Below, piece by piece: positions 10,121 to 20,950 of a stretch of 64,000 nucleotides of DNA (the stretch's first letter is position 1; the number at the start of each line of letters is the position of its first letter). The position numbers were made by a program, and so were the translations under genes. The stretch spans positions 3,886,001 through 3,950,000 of the forward strand of contig NZ_CP064942.1 in assembly GCF_015679265.1 (NCBI RefSeq), in the 5' to 3' direction. This stretch comes from Pontivivens ytuae (lineage in GTDB: Bacteria; Pseudomonadota; Alphaproteobacteria; Rhodobacterales; Rhodobacteraceae). The notes under the pieces are model-generated. The model made no database searches, had not been told where the DNA came from, and saw nothing but the letters and a program-made list of their open reading frames with translations.

Positions 10121-11419
10121 CTACTGCGTGGACAGCGCCGTCTCGTCCCCGGCCGGAAGCTGGCCCGCCAGTGCTGCGCGCTGCTCGTCGGTGAGCTCGG
10201 CCTCGTTGAAGGTCGCGAGGATGTCGTCAGGCACCAGTGAGACGTTCTTGGCCACTCGCGGTCCGGCACCGAGCGGCCCGTAGAGCTGGCCGCTCACCCG
10301 CAGGAACACCGCGCCGGAATTGCCGGCGCGCAGCTCGGGGCCGACCACGTCCTGCGGGACGTCATAGACTTCACCGGCAGCGAGTATCTTTTCGAAGAGC
10401 GTGGCGCCATCGCCCTGGCTCACCCGGACCCAGGCGGGCTGGGTCGCGACGACGGCGACGCCGCTTGGCTGCTCGACTACGGCTTCCAGTGCGAGGATCG
10501 GGCTTTCTTCCTGCTCCAGCAGCGGGCCGGTTTCGGCGACGGCCACCGGTGCGGCGGTGAGGTCGGACAGCATAACCTCCGGCCGCGGATCGGTGCCGGG
10601 CGTCTCCGCCACCTCTTCGGGCCGGATCCACATGTCGAAGCTGCTGACCGACGCCGGATCGATCGAGGCGATCGGCCCGTCGCGCGGGTCGAGGCGCGGC
10701 GCATCGAGCCGGGCCGGGGTATAGAGACGTTCGAGGGCGGCGATCCGCTCGCCCTCCGCGATGATCGGCGCCTCGGGCTGCGCCGTCTCGGCATTGCCCT
10801 CTTCGGCCAGCGCCGTGGCGCGGTCCTCGACGATGGGCGCCTGTGCGACGGGCGCGAGCTCAACGCGCTGAATCTCCTGCAGGATGCGCCAGCCGCCATA
10901 GCCGACGCCGCCCAGCAGGCTCACCATGACGGCGAGCGAGGCGAGGCCGCCCAGCGTGGCGCGCAGATCAATGCCGCCGCTCAAGGACGGGCCGCCCACA
11001 CGGGCGCGGGCCAGCGGATCTTCGGACAGGTCGATCTGGACCGCGGGCTGCAGGCCACGCTTGCGCGACTTGCGGCCCGTCAGCTCCGCATTGACGCCGG
11101 AGAAGCCGGATTCGGTGCAGAAGCGCTCGTACACTTCCTCCGGATCCAGGCCGAGATAACGGGCATAACTCCGGACATAGCCGGCGATGAAGCCGCGATT
11201 GGGAAAGACGTCAGGATCGCAACTCTCGATCGCGGCGATGTATGCCGCCTTGATGCGGAGGTCGCGCTGGACGTCCAACAGAGACTTGCCCTTCGTGGCA
11301 CGTTCGCCGCGAAGCTCGTCCCCGAGCGTCACCTGATATGAATCAAAACCGCGCGCCGCGAACTGCGATGTGTCCACGTGCTCCGACGGTGTATGCCCGA
11401 ATACGCTGTCCCGGCCCAC
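10121..11419 (-). CDS. rodZ: RodZ-like cytoskeletal/HTH membrane protein (DUF4115)
   Basis: Likely links the MreB cytoskeleton to the cell wall. The 432-aa product has an N-terminal Cro-type HTH domain (about residues 30-105; LGDELRGERATKGKSLLDVQRDLRI), a basic stretch, one transmembrane helix (about 178-200), an acidic/proline-rich periplasmic linker and a C-terminal DUF4115 domain (about 330-405; GDGATLFEKILAAGEVYDVP). This architecture is that of RodZ. The start codon is GTG. It sits upstream of ispG, as in many proteobacteria. Confidence 0.85.
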   Translation of the reverse strand: MGRDSVFGHTPSEHVDTSQFAARGFDSYQVTLGDELRGERATKGKSLLDVQRDLRIKAAYIAAIESCDPDVFPNRGFIAGYVRSYARYLGLDPEEVYERFCTESGFSGVNAELTGRKSRKRGLQPAVQIDLSEDPLARARVGGPSLSGGIDLRATLGGLASLAVMVSLLGGVGYGGWRILQEIQRVELAPVAQAPIVEDRATALAEEGNAETAQPEAPIIAEGERIAALERLYTPARLDAPRLDPRDGPIASIDPASVSSFDMWIRPEEVAETPGTDPRPEVMLSDLTAAPVAVAETGPLLEQEESPILALEAVVEQPSGVAVVATQPAWVRVSQGDGATLFEKILAAGEVYDVPQDVVGPELRAGNSGAVFLRVSGQLYGPLGAGPRVAKNVSLVPDDILATFNEAELTDEQRAALAGQLPAGDETALSTQ

Positions 11420-11685
11420 GTCTACTGCCCCAATCTGCCCCCGATCACCATCGTGCGGCGATCATATCTATTTTGCAACGCATTAACGACGTTGCTTGTG
11501 GCTCAATCGTAACAGAGGCGGTTCAAGTGCAGAACCGATTTCGTCACGACAAGCCGCACAGAGAGGACTTTCTGGACCCTGGATCGATATTATCGGCGGA
11601 AAATCGCCGGACGGCCCCATCCGTCCCCGTTTTGGACCCCCACGGCCCCACCTGACGCGCGATGTGAGTCGCGCATCCGGCGTCT

Positions 11686-12195
11686 TCAGTAGATATAGCG
11701 GATCTGCTCGCCCCAGTAGACCTCGAGCCCGCGCAGATCCGCATTGATCTCGGCAATCTGGCCTGGCTGCAACACCGAACGGCTCAGGATGCCGCGCGCG
11801 TGCCGCTCGAAGAGCGCTGCAACCAGGGCGCGAATGTCCCGGCCGCGGTCGGTCAGGCGCACGCGCACGGCGCGGCGGTCGACCTCGCAGCGCTGATGAT
11901 GCATGTAGCCCGCATCGACCAGCTTTTTCAGGTTGTAGGAAACGTTGGAGCCCTGGTAGTAGCCGCGGCTCTTCAGTTCACCCGCGGTGACCACGTTATC
12001 GCCTACGTTGAACAGCAGCAGCGCCTGTACCGGGTTGATGTCGATAACGCCGAGGCGCTCGAACTCGTCCTTGATGACGTCGAGCAACAGACGGTGCAGC
12101 CGCTCCACCATCGAAAGGGTTTCCAGGTACGCCGATAGAAAGTCGGAAACTTCCTGCTCCGGCGGGGCGCTCGGCATATCGGACAAATCTGTCAT
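11686..12195 (-). CDS. MarR-family winged-helix regulator, LdtR type
   Basis: Transcriptional regulator of 169 aa. It closely follows the alphaproteobacterial LdtR pattern: a helix VERLHRLLLDVIKDEFERLG, then NPVQALLLFNVGDN, TAGELKSRGYYQGSNVSYNLKKL (recognition helix) and the wing DRRAVRVRLTDRG. LdtR-type proteins regulate an L,D-transpeptidase and stress genes in Rhizobiales; the target here is unknown. The start at 12195 is preferred because AGGAGA precedes it. A 266-base gap separates it from the RodZ gene. Confidence 0.82.
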   Translation of the reverse strand: MTDLSDMPSAPPEQEVSDFLSAYLETLSMVERLHRLLLDVIKDEFERLGVIDINPVQALLLFNVGDNVVTAGELKSRGYYQGSNVSYNLKKLVDAGYMHHQRCEVDRRAVRVRLTDRGRDIRALVAALFERHARGILSRSVLQPGQIAEINADLRGLEVYWGEQIRYIY

Positions 12196-12259
12196 CACAA
12201 GCTCTCCTCGTGGACATTTTGACCGAACTTGCACGTAAAGAGCAAACGAAACGTTAACA

Positions 12260-12514
12260 TCAAGTCCGGCTTTCCAATATCCGCTGTATTGTCAAGGCAT
12301 GGGCTTCGGGCGCGGGAACTCTTCCGGAAAACCACGCGTACAGATCGTTGTCGTTTTCCCCCAGCAACGCCTCATAGGCGTCCAGTTCGGTTTCGTCCAA
12401 TCGCGCAATTACGTGATCCGAGTAGGTGCCGAGGATGATATCCATCTCCTTGGTCCCGCGCCGCCACGACCGCATGCGCAGCCGCTTGAGCCTCGTTTCG
12501 CGGTCCTCGCTCAT
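12260..12514 (-). CDS. sdhE: FAD assembly factor SdhE (succinate dehydrogenase assembly factor 2)
   Basis: Promotes covalent flavinylation of succinate dehydrogenase SdhA. The protein is 84 aa, the usual family size. It has the SdhE core: RLRMRSWRRGTKEMD with the conserved RGxxE-like segment, then an acidic ETELDAYEALL and DNDLYAWFSG. The ATG at 12514 lies 2 bases after the stop of the ROK kinase gene, so the two are probably co-transcribed. The open frame runs far upstream, but that part is a shadow of the kinase gene. Confidence 0.9.
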   Translation of the reverse strand: MSEDRETRLKRLRMRSWRRGTKEMDIILGTYSDHVIARLDETELDAYEALLGENDNDLYAWFSGRVPAPEAHALTIQRILESRT

Positions 12515-12516
12515 CC

Positions 12517-13428
12517 TCACACTCCCGAAGCGATATGGGCGGCACCCCGCACACCGGAGCTGTCGCCGTAGACCGCCCGGCGTACCGTGGTGTTGGAATA
12601 GGTCGAGTAGACATGCGGTCGCATCAGTTCTGACAGCTCCTCCGCAAGACCCGGCAGGTTCGACACGCCGCCACCCAGCACGATGACGTCCGGATCGAGG
12701 GTGTTGACCACGGTGGCAAGGGCGCGAGCGAGCCTGCGCCGGTGGCGCTGAAGCGCTGCCTCCGCCTGATCCTCGCCCGCCTTGGCACGCTCCACGATCT
12801 CCGGCACGCGGGGGCCGGTGCCCGGCGTGATGCCGCAATCGCGCGCGTAGTCGGCCTCCAGCCCCGGGCCGGAGAGCCACTGCTCCACGCAGCCGCGCCG
12901 CCCGCAGAAACATTCGGGTCCGGGAAACTCGGAGAGATCAGCGACCGGCAGCGGCGAATGCCCCCACTCGCCACCCATGCCCGATGCGCCCTCGATCATG
13001 CGGCCATGCACGACGAGGCCACCGCCCACGCCCGTGCCGAGGATCGCGCCGAAGACCACGTCGGCCCCCTGCCCCGCGCCGTCGCGCGCTTCTGAGAGGA
13101 CAAAGCAGTTCGCATCGTTCGCCACGCGTACCGGCCGGTTCAGCCGCGCGGTCAGGTCGGCTGCAAGCGGTTGGCCGATCAGCCAGGTGGAATTGCCGTT
13201 GAAGACCCGACCATCGGGCGCCACCGCCCCCGGAATGCCCATGCCAACCGGACTGTCGGCGAGGCCCGTCTCCGCACTCACCTCGTTGACGAGGGTCGCG
13301 ACCGCCTCGATGGAGCCCGCATAGTCGTGGCGCGGTGTGGGCACCCGGCGGCGCGCCAGCTCCTCCCCCATGTCGGAGAGGGCGATGGCCTCGATCTTGG
13401 TTCCGCCGTAGTCCACTCCGATCGGCAT
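12517..13428 (-). CDS. ROK-family sugar kinase (fructokinase / N-acetylglucosamine kinase-like)
   Basis: ATP-dependent sugar kinase of 303 aa. It has the N-terminal phosphate-binding motif GVDYGGTKIEAIAL, the ROK signature with glycines (FGAILGTGVGGGLVVHG, about residue 125) and the zinc motif CFCGRRGCVEQWLSGP (about 165). The substrate cannot be read from sequence; NagK and fructokinases both look like this. The gene lies just upstream of sdhE on the same strand. Confidence 0.85.
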   Translation of the reverse strand: MPIGVDYGGTKIEAIALSDMGEELARRRVPTPRHDYAGSIEAVATLVNEVSAETGLADSPVGMGIPGAVAPDGRVFNGNSTWLIGQPLAADLTARLNRPVRVANDANCFVLSEARDGAGQGADVVFGAILGTGVGGGLVVHGRMIEGASGMGGEWGHSPLPVADLSEFPGPECFCGRRGCVEQWLSGPGLEADYARDCGITPGTGPRVPEIVERAKAGEDQAEAALQRHRRRLARALATVVNTLDPDVIVLGGGVSNLPGLAEELSELMRPHVYSTYSNTTVRRAVYGDSSGVRGAAHIASGV

Positions 13429-13500
13429 GCGTGCCCCACTGCGTCGATGGCTTCGAAGCGCTTTAAATCGGGTCGCTCGCGCCGTGGCAAGCCGGATCGT

Positions 13501-13893
13501 TCAGACGAGCGCGCGCCGTAACCGCTTTTCGATCAGGGCCATGCGCTCGGAAATGCGGAGCTGTTCGGCGCGCAGGCTGCGCAACTCGGCGAGCAGTGGC
13601 GCGACCTCCGCCCCGCCTTCGCCCTCGTCGCTGACGATGCCGTCGCCCTGCCCGCTCAGCAGCCAGGTGAGCGAGACGCCGAGCACGCCCGCGAGCATCT
13701 GCGCCCGGTTCGCGCGCGGCTCCGCGCGGTCATCCTCCCAGTTCTCGATGGTCGCGGGCCGCACGCCGAGGCGCCGTGCCAATGCGTTGCGATCGAGCCC
13801 CAGCGCCTCCCGCGCCGCGGCCATCCGGTCGCCGAAGGTCGCGGTATCTTCGTGATAGTAGTCCTGTGTCGGGCTGCTGCTCTCGTCCTGCAT
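13501..13893 (-). CDS. XRE-family helix-turn-helix regulator
   Basis: Small cytoplasmic DNA-binding protein of 130 aa. A Cro/C1 HTH occupies about residues 20-75 (FGDRMAAAREALGLDRNALARRLGVRPATIENWEDD), followed by a basic/leucine-rich helical tail that may dimerise. The start at 13893 is set by AGGAGG upstream; the frame stays open further 5'. It is divergent from the aspartate aminotransferase gene. Target unknown. Confidence 0.8.
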   Translation of the reverse strand: MQDESSSPTQDYYHEDTATFGDRMAAAREALGLDRNALARRLGVRPATIENWEDDRAEPRANRAQMLAGVLGVSLTWLLSGQGDGIVSDEGEGGAEVAPLLAELRSLRAEQLRISERMALIEKRLRRALV

Positions 13894-14003
13894 CGGCCGC
13901 TCAACCTCCTGTGGAACCGGGTGTTTGTCCTGCAACGTAGTGCCAAGGGCCGCATCTGTCCGCCCCAAACCGACACGCAATCCTCCCCGCGCGACCCGCT
14001 TGA

Positions 14004-15661
<1,658 letters not shown>

Positions 15662-15692
15662 GCCCCTTGCCACTGTCGGATGCCTCCGGCGG

Positions 15693-15758
15693 GGATATTT
15701 GGATCAAGGTGGAAGGACGGCGGCGCGCCCCGTTCCTCCACCTTGAACGGAAATATCC
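15693..15758. terminator. Long inverted repeat between convergent genes (ATATTTGG family)
   Basis: Left arm 15693-15720 and right arm 15730-15758 are nearly complementary (GGATATTTGGATCAAGGTGG against CCACCTTGAACGGAAATATCC) around a 9-base GC loop. It separates the aminotransferase/hypothetical pair from the convergent ureG gene, so a bidirectional terminator is likely. It is also a copy of the dispersed intergenic repeat. Confidence 0.65.
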
Positions 15759-15784
15759 TCGCGCGGCAGCGCGAAACCGCGTCT

Positions 15785-16396
15785 CTAAAGCCCGCCGGCC
15801 CGCTCGATGAACGCCACGATCTCGGGCACGCCGTGTCCGGATTTCACATTGGCGAAGACCGTCGGCCGTTCGCCCCGCTGCGCCTTCGCGTCCCGGTCCA
15901 TCACCTCCAGCGACGCGCCCACCGCCTCTGCCAGCTCGATCTTGTTGATGACGAGCAGGTCCGAGCGCGTGATCCCCGGACCGCCCTTACGTGGGATCTT
16001 GTCGCCGGCGCAGACGTCGATGACGTAGAGCGTGATGTCCGCCAGCTCCGGCGAGAAGGTGGCCGAGAGGTTGTCGCCTCCGCTCTCGATCAGCACGACG
16101 TCGAGATCCGGGAACTTCTCTACCATCGCGTCTACCGCGTTGAGGTTGATCGAGCAGTCCTCCCGGATCGCGGTGTGCGGACAGCCCCCCGTCTCCACCC
16201 CCATGATCCGCTCCAGCGGCAGCGCCTGGGCGCGCATCAGGAACTCCGCATCCTCGCGCGTGTAGATGTCATTTGTAATGGCCGCGACCGAATATTTCGG
16301 CGCCAGCGCCCGGCAGAGCTGCGCCGTCAGCGCCGTCTTGCCCGCGCCCACCGGGCCGCCGAGGCCCACGCGCAGGGGTCCGTTGGGGGAGGTCAT
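15785..16396 (-). CDS. ureG: Urease accessory GTPase UreG
   Basis: GTPase that drives nickel insertion into apo-urease with UreD/UreF. The 203-aa product has the P-loop [15 protein letters not shown] (about residue 10), the metal-binding CPH in [17 protein letters not shown] (about 65), the [17 protein letters not shown] switch segment and the guanine motif NKIEL. AAGGAG precedes ATG 16396. The reading frame is open upstream because of an apparent frameshift in a neighbouring gene. It is the last gene of the urease cluster. Confidence 0.95.
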   Translation of the reverse strand: MTSPNGPLRVGLGGPVGAGKTALTAQLCRALAPKYSVAAITNDIYTREDAEFLMRAQALPLERIMGVETGGCPHTAIREDCSINLNAVDAMVEKFPDLDVVLIESGGDNLSATFSPELADITLYVIDVCAGDKIPRKGGPGITRSDLLVINKIELAEAVGASLEVMDRDAKAQRGERPTVFANVKSGHGVPEIVAFIERAGGL

Positions 16397-16407
16397 CTCA
16401 TTCTCCT

Positions 16408-16824
16408 TCAGATCAGAACCGCGAGTTGGCCGAGGCCGAGGGCCAGGCAGAGCGGTCCGTAGTATCGGCGATCGAGGGTGGCGAAGGGCTCCTCGGGGCA
16501 GAGCGCGCGCCATGCCGGGATCCATGAGGCGATGCCGCGGATCCCGAAGATGGCCGCGGATCCGGCGAGCAGCAGGGAGGTGAGCCCCGGCGCCGGGTCT
16601 GCGATCCAGCCGCCCTTCGCGAGCGTCAGCAGCGCCACGATCAGCAGCGCGCCTACGACGGCCCAGCACGCCGCGACCGATGGCATCCTTTGGATACCGG
16701 AGCTGCCGACAACCATGCGCGCCAGTGCGGTCTCGTCCGCGGCAGGCCACGTCGCCCGCAGGGCCCAGGCCGCGTGCAGGCCCGCGATGGCGAGAAGGAC
16801 CAGGGCCACGAGACCGGCGATCAC
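16408..16824 (-). CDS. DUF3995-type membrane protein within the urease cluster
   Basis: Integral membrane protein of 138 aa with four hydrophobic helices (about residues 1-20, 53-72, 78-98 and 118-138). The conserved WALRATWP and [25 protein letters not shown] segments fit DUF3995. GTG 16824 is chosen because GAGGAGG lies upstream and it overlaps the intended stop of the preceding gene (GTGA). Its role with urease is unknown; it may be a passenger, or help with metal or substrate movement (inference). Confidence 0.65.
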   Translation of the reverse strand: MIAGLVALVLLAIAGLHAAWALRATWPAADETALARMVVGSSGIQRMPSVAACWAVVGALLIVALLTLAKGGWIADPAPGLTSLLLAGSAAIFGIRGIASWIPAWRALCPEEPFATLDRRYYGPLCLALGLGQLAVLI

Positions 16825-17200
16825 CCGGCATCCTCCTCGGCGAAGACTTCGAGGCTGCGTTGAGCCCGTTGATCGCTGCAGGGAAGCCGCCATAGAGGCT
16901 CATCTGCCAGATCGTCTCCGCGATCTCCTCCCGGCTCAGCCCGGCCTTGCGCCCGCCCGCGATGTTCACCTTGAGCTGCGGTCGCGTCTGCCCGCCGAGC
17001 GCGGTCAGCGCCGCGATGGTCGCGATGTAGCGCTCGCGCAGCGGCAGGCCGGGCCGGGCGTATTGCCGGCCATAGGCGAAGTCCACGACGCCCTCCGCCA
17101 TGCCCGGCAGCAGATGGCCGTAGCGGGCGTCGAGGGCCGCCTCCATCCCAGGGTTGAGTTCTTCGGACAGGCGGCGGCCGGCCTCGATGGTGTCGCTCAT
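16821..17200 (-). pseudogene. Carboxymuconolactone decarboxylase-like protein, frameshifted near the 3' end
   Basis: The N-terminal 110 codons encode a CMD/AhpD-family protein ([20 protein letters not shown], then [32 protein letters not shown]) but without the CxxC of peroxidatic members. After NGLNAA the frame slips. The expected family ending ([10 protein letters not shown], then TGA) is in the next frame, and that TGA overlaps the GTG of the downstream gene. One missing C near 16858 explains it. As sequenced, translation would run on in frame into ureG. The cause is either a real mutation or a base-calling error. The start at 17200 overlaps the ureF stop (ATGA). Confidence 0.75.
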
Positions 17201-17814
17201 GACCGGAACATCCTCGAGTACTGGGTTTCGTGGTGCAGGGAGGCCATGTCGGCGCGGACCGCACAGGAGCCTGCCTCCTCCAGATCGGCCTCCGCCGCGC
17301 GCGCTGCAAGGGTCTCGCAGAGCGGGAGGAGGGCCGTGACGATCCGCTGGCCCTCCGCCTGACCCAGCGGCACCGCGCGGACGGCGGCGCTGACGAGGTT
17401 GGCGGCGAAGGCCTGGAGGTAGAGCGTGAGGGTCAGCGTGAGCTCGATCTCCTCCCGCGCCGCGAGAGCCCCAACGGCCACGGGATAGGCGGCGGGCCGG
17501 CCGCCGGCGACACGGGCGAAGCTCGCGCCCTGATCTGTGGTCTCCGCATGGCGCTCGCGGGTAGGCGACAGGGCGGCGGCGAGCTCCGCGATCTCGGCAT
17601 GCCGCGCGGGGTGGCGGTGCGCCTGGGCCAGCAGGACCGCGTCCGACCACCCTGCCCCATATTCGAGGACGCCGCGCAGCCATGCCTCCAGCGCAGCACC
17701 GTCCGCGATCTCCCCATCCGCGATCAGCCGGTCGAGGCCGTGGGACCAGGCGAAGGCCCCCGTCGGAAAGCCGGGCGAGAGCCATTGGTGCAGCAGTTGG
17801 ACGGAGCGCATCAT
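17197..17814 (-). CDS. ureF: Urease accessory protein UreF
   Basis: All-helical chaperone that bridges apo-urease/UreD and UreG. The 205-aa product shows the UreF pattern: [22 protein letters not shown] at the N-terminus, a central [24 protein letters not shown] and the C-terminal [13 protein letters not shown]. Two adjacent ATG codons (17814 and 17811) are possible starts. It sits between ureE and the CMD-like gene. Confidence 0.93.
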   Translation of the reverse strand: MMRSVQLLHQWLSPGFPTGAFAWSHGLDRLIADGEIADGAALEAWLRGVLEYGAGWSDAVLLAQAHRHPARHAEIAELAAALSPTRERHAETTDQGASFARVAGGRPAAYPVAVGALAAREEIELTLTLTLYLQAFAANLVSAAVRAVPLGQAEGQRIVTALLPLCETLAARAAEADLEEAGSCAVRADMASLHHETQYSRMFRS

Positions 17815-17817
17815 GGC

Positions 17818-17852
17818 CGGCCGGGCTTGCGTATTTGGGGAAAGATGAAGGG
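17818..17852. repeat. ATATTTGG-family intergenic repeat between ureE and ureF
   Basis: GGCCGGGCTTGCGTATTTGG followed by GGAAAGATGAAGG fills the ureE-ureF gap. It matches, with about two differences over 35 bases, the reverse complement of the element at 25851-25883, so the two are recent or conserved copies of one family. Confidence 0.7.
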
Positions 17853-17853
17853 G

Positions 17854-18312
17854 CTAGTGCGCATGATCATGGGTACGGCCCTGCCCGTAGGCCCCGCCCT
17901 CGGGCTGGAACGGGCCGTCGCGGAAGGTGACAGTGCAGCCGAGCTTTTCGAGCATCTCGGCGATCACCCGGTCGGCGCGCAGGATCAGGCGATCGGCCCC
18001 GATGCGGCAGGTCAGGTGGCGGTTGCCCACGTGCCAGGCGACGCGGGCGAGATCGGCAGGGTCGGCGGGGGTCGCCTCCATGATCGGCTCGTCTGCGGCG
18101 ACGATGCGGATCAGCCGCCCGTCCTCCAGCACGAGGCTGTCCCCGTGGCGCAGCTCCGCCGCCTCCGGCAGGTCGAGCAGGAAGGACAGGCCATTGTCCG
18201 AGGACATCGCCACCCGCCGCCGGAACCGGTCGTCATAGGGCAGCGTCAGGGTGTCCGCGGGGGTGTCATGGGAATGGGTGAGGTGGGTGGCGCGCACAGT
18301 ATTTCCGAACAC
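17854..18312 (-). CDS. ureE: Urease accessory metallochaperone UreE
   Basis: Nickel-binding chaperone. The 152-aa product has the UreE N-domain ([15 protein letters not shown], then [18 protein letters not shown]), the metal-binding core WHVGNRHL (about residue 91) and a histidine-containing C-terminal tail (THDHAH). The start is GTG at 18312 or GTG at 18297 ([10 protein letters not shown], the likelier ancestral start). The 5' end abuts an AT-rich insert, so the original start region may have been altered. Separated from ureC by that insert. Confidence 0.9.
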   Translation of the reverse strand: MFGNTVRATHLTHSHDTPADTLTLPYDDRFRRRVAMSSDNGLSFLLDLPEAAELRHGDSLVLEDGRLIRIVAADEPIMEATPADPADLARVAWHVGNRHLTCRIGADRLILRADRVIAEMLEKLGCTVTFRDGPFQPEGGAYGQGRTHDHAH

Positions 18313-18361
18313 TTCTTTTTATGCTTCAGTTCAGACGGTTCTAACAACAATTTGGCTAAGA

Positions 18362-19204
18362 ATGGATTTCTCATTTAAGTACGATGGACGGGCAGCTGCC
18401 GAGCACCACGTCGATATGCGACAACTAGGTGAAAGCCTAATCGGGCTAGATCGGATAGCAAACACTGGTCTCATCGCCCTCTCTGACTACCGTTTCCCTA
18501 AGCAACGCGAACGTTTTCCACTTAACATTGTTGCTGAAAAACCCCAAGCGGGTTCACTGGAAATCGTAGCAACGCTGCAGTCCGTTGGCCCGGTTGTCAT
18601 GCCTCTGGTTCATGATATGTTCCGAGACAGAGCGAAGGCTATCCTGTGGGACTGGACGAGTTGGGTATTCTTGATGGCGGGCGGTAGGGAAAGCGATGCA
18701 GCAGGGCACTTCAATAAGCTCGCCGAGCTTACAAAGGAGATACATCAAGGAAGATTTGAGAGTGAACAAGCTAACCGAGACTTTATGCTTGAAGTCTTAG
18801 ATAAAGTTCTTCCTGCAACCAAGAAAGCGGTATCTCCGGTTGGCTATACCGCTGATGAGTTGATCATCCCTCAACCAGATAATCCGTCCGTGCTGACTAG
18901 GATTGACCATCCAACAGCAGATGTAATTCGTTCCGGCGGTCAGCTAGAGATTGGAGATATGGCAACTTTCGTGGTGCGTGTCGACGCTCTGACGCGCCAT
19001 AATCGTACCGTTCGCTTGGAACTGGAGGGTGACGAGGGAAGATACATAACCGGCTTCGTATCCGATCCGCTATTTGACGAGGTCGAAAATATGTATCTTT
19101 CAGCCCTAGCTAACCGTGGTTGGATCGCTGTCACAGCCAAGCCGGGTTTGGCTAGAGACCAAAGCGTCAGGAGACTGTATATCTCGGACGCTCGTTCGGA
19201 ATAG
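18362..19204 (+). CDS. Uncharacterised protein on an AT-rich insert inside the urease operon
   Basis: I do not recognise this 280-aa protein. It has no signal peptide or clear membrane helix. The N-terminal half is mixed (MDFSFKYDGRAA, then LGESLIGLDRIANTGLIAL and a beta-prone AGSLEIVATL), the middle is helical (about residues 80-165) and the C-terminal half is beta-rich with VTAKPGLARDQSVRRLYIS. Base and codon use are clearly more AT-rich than the urease genes on either side, and its strand is opposite to theirs, which indicates horizontal insertion. GTTCGGAA at 19194-19201 and its complement at 18303-18310 sit at the two edges. It may be a lone passenger or defence gene; this is inference. 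Confidence 0.7.
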   Translation: MDFSFKYDGRAAAEHHVDMRQLGESLIGLDRIANTGLIALSDYRFPKQRERFPLNIVAEKPQAGSLEIVATLQSVGPVVMPLVHDMFRDRAKAILWDWTSWVFLMAGGRESDAAGHFNKLAELTKEIHQGRFESEQANRDFMLEVLDKVLPATKKAVSPVGYTADELIIPQPDNPSVLTRIDHPTADVIRSGGQLEIGDMATFVVRVDALTRHNRTVRLELEGDEGRYITGFVSDPLFDEVENMYLSALANRGWIAVTAKPGLARDQSVRRLYISDARSE

Positions 19205-19205
19205 G

Positions 19206-20906
19206 TCAAAACAAAAAATACCGCTGCGCCATCGGAAGGACCTCGGCGGGTTCGCAGGTCAGCAGCTCGCCGTCCGCGCGGACCTCGTAGGTTTCGGGGT
19301 TCACATCGATCTCGGGGCAGTAGGCGTTGAGGATCATAGCGGATTTGCCGATGCCGCTGCGGGTGTTCTCGACCGCCACCGTCTCCTTGCGCAGGCCGAG
19401 CGCCCCCACCTCCGCCGCGCCGCTGACGAAATGGACCGAGGACGCCTCCTGTGACCGGCCCCAGGCGCCGAACATCTCCCGCGAGTAGACGGGCTGCGGC
19501 GTGGGGATCGAGGCGTTCGGGTCGCCCATCTGCGCCATCGCGATCGTGCCGCCGACCAGCACCATCTCGGGCTTCACGCCGAAGAAGGCGGGGTTCCAGA
19601 GGCAGAGATCGGCGCGCTTGCCCTCCTCCACCGAGCCGATATGGGGGCTGATCCCGTGGGCGATGGCGGGGTTGATCGTGTATTTCGCAATGTAGCGGCG
19701 GACGCGGAAATTGTCGTTCTCGCCCGTCTCCTCGGGCAGGCGGCCGCGCTGCTTCTTCATCTTGTCCGCCGTCTGCCAGGTGCGGATCAGGACCTCGCCC
19801 ACCCGGCCCATGGCCTGGCTGTCGGATGCGATGATGGAGAAGGCGCCCATGTCGTGCAGGATGTCCTCGGCCGCGATGGTCTCCCGCCGGATCCGGCTCT
19901 CGGCGAAGGCGACATCCTCGGGGATCGACTTGTCGAGGTGATGGCAGACCATGAGCATGTCGAGATGCTCTTCGAGCGTGTTTACCGTGTACGGCCGCGT
20001 GGGGTTGGTGGAGGACGGGATCACGTGATCGAGCCCGCAGACCTTGATGATGTCGGGTGCGTGCCCGCCGCCGGCCCCCTCGGTGTGGAAGGCGTGGATC
20101 GTCCGGCCCTTCATGGCGGCGACGGTGTTCTCCACGAAGCCGCTCTCGTTGAGCGTGTCGGTGTGGATCATCACCTGCACGTCCATGTCGTCGGCCACGG
20201 AGAGGCAGGTGTCGATGGCCTGCGGAGTGGTGCCCCAGTCCTCGTGCAGCTTCAGCGCACAGGCTCCGGCCTTCACCATCTCCACGATCGCATCGGGGCG
20301 GGAGGCGTTGCCCTTGCCCGAGAGCCCGAAATTGATCGGCATCGCGTCGAGCGCCTGGAGCATCCGCCCGATATGCCAGGGGCCGGGCGTGCAGGTGGTG
20401 GCGAGGGTGCCATGCGCGGGGCCTGTGCCGCCGCCGAGCATGGTGGTCACGCCGGAGTGGAGCGCGTCCTCGACCTGCTGCGGACAGATGAAGTGGATAT
20501 GCGCGTCGAAGGCCCCTGCGGTGAGGATCCGGCCCTCACCCGCGATGGCCTCGGTGCCGGGGCCTATGACGATGTCGACGCCGGGTTGCGTGTCGGGGTT
20601 GCCGGCCTTGCCGATCTTCGCGATCCGTCCGTCCTTCAGGCCCACATCGGCCTTGTAGATGCCGGTGTGGTCGACGATCAGCGCGTTGGTGATGACGGTG
20701 TCCACAGCCCCTTCGGCCCGCGTCGCCTGGCTCTGCCCCATGCCATCGCGGATCACCTTGCCGCCGCCGAATTTCACCTCTTCGCCGTAGGTTGTGAGGT
20801 CTTTCTCAACCTCGATGATGAGGTCCGTATCGGCGAGCCGCACCCGATCCCCGGTGGTGGGACCATACATGTCGGTATAGGCGGCGCGGGGGATAGATGT
20901 GGGCAT
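19206..20906 (-). CDS. ureC: Urease subunit alpha (catalytic)
   Basis: Nickel metalloenzyme subunit that hydrolyses urea to ammonia and carbamate. The 566-aa length is standard. Active-site residues are all present: H136 and H138 (AHIHF), carbamylated lysine K219 ([12 protein letters not shown]), H248 ([12 protein letters not shown]), H274 ([15 protein letters not shown]), the flap histidine pair in [22 protein letters not shown] and a later metal aspartate. It should be functional. It lies between the cyclase-family gene upstream and the AT-rich insert downstream. Confidence 0.97.
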   Translation of the reverse strand: MPTSIPRAAYTDMYGPTTGDRVRLADTDLIIEVEKDLTTYGEEVKFGGGKVIRDGMGQSQATRAEGAVDTVITNALIVDHTGIYKADVGLKDGRIAKIGKAGNPDTQPGVDIVIGPGTEAIAGEGRILTAGAFDAHIHFICPQQVEDALHSGVTTMLGGGTGPAHGTLATTCTPGPWHIGRMLQALDAMPINFGLSGKGNASRPDAIVEMVKAGACALKLHEDWGTTPQAIDTCLSVADDMDVQVMIHTDTLNESGFVENTVAAMKGRTIHAFHTEGAGGGHAPDIIKVCGLDHVIPSSTNPTRPYTVNTLEEHLDMLMVCHHLDKSIPEDVAFAESRIRRETIAAEDILHDMGAFSIIASDSQAMGRVGEVLIRTWQTADKMKKQRGRLPEETGENDNFRVRRYIAKYTINPAIAHGISPHIGSVEEGKRADLCLWNPAFFGVKPEMVLVGGTIAMAQMGDPNASIPTPQPVYSREMFGAWGRSQEASSVHFVSGAAEVGALGLRKETVAVENTRSGIGKSAMILNAYCPEIDVNPETYEVRADGELLTCEPAEVLPMAQRYFLF

Positions 20907-20950
20907 TTACTAGAATCTCCGAAGGGCTGGCGCCACGCGCCTCAGATGGT

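Noticed and set aside
8975..10240. 421-codon plus-strand frame over ispG
   Set aside because: Shadow of ispG on the other strand; composition and lack of any motif argue against a real gene.
15785..17785. 666-codon minus-strand frame that would fuse ureF-region sequence, the CMD-like protein and UreG
   Set aside because: The long frame is produced by an apparent one-base deletion in the CMD-like gene; UreG has its own ribosome-binding site and standard length from 16396.
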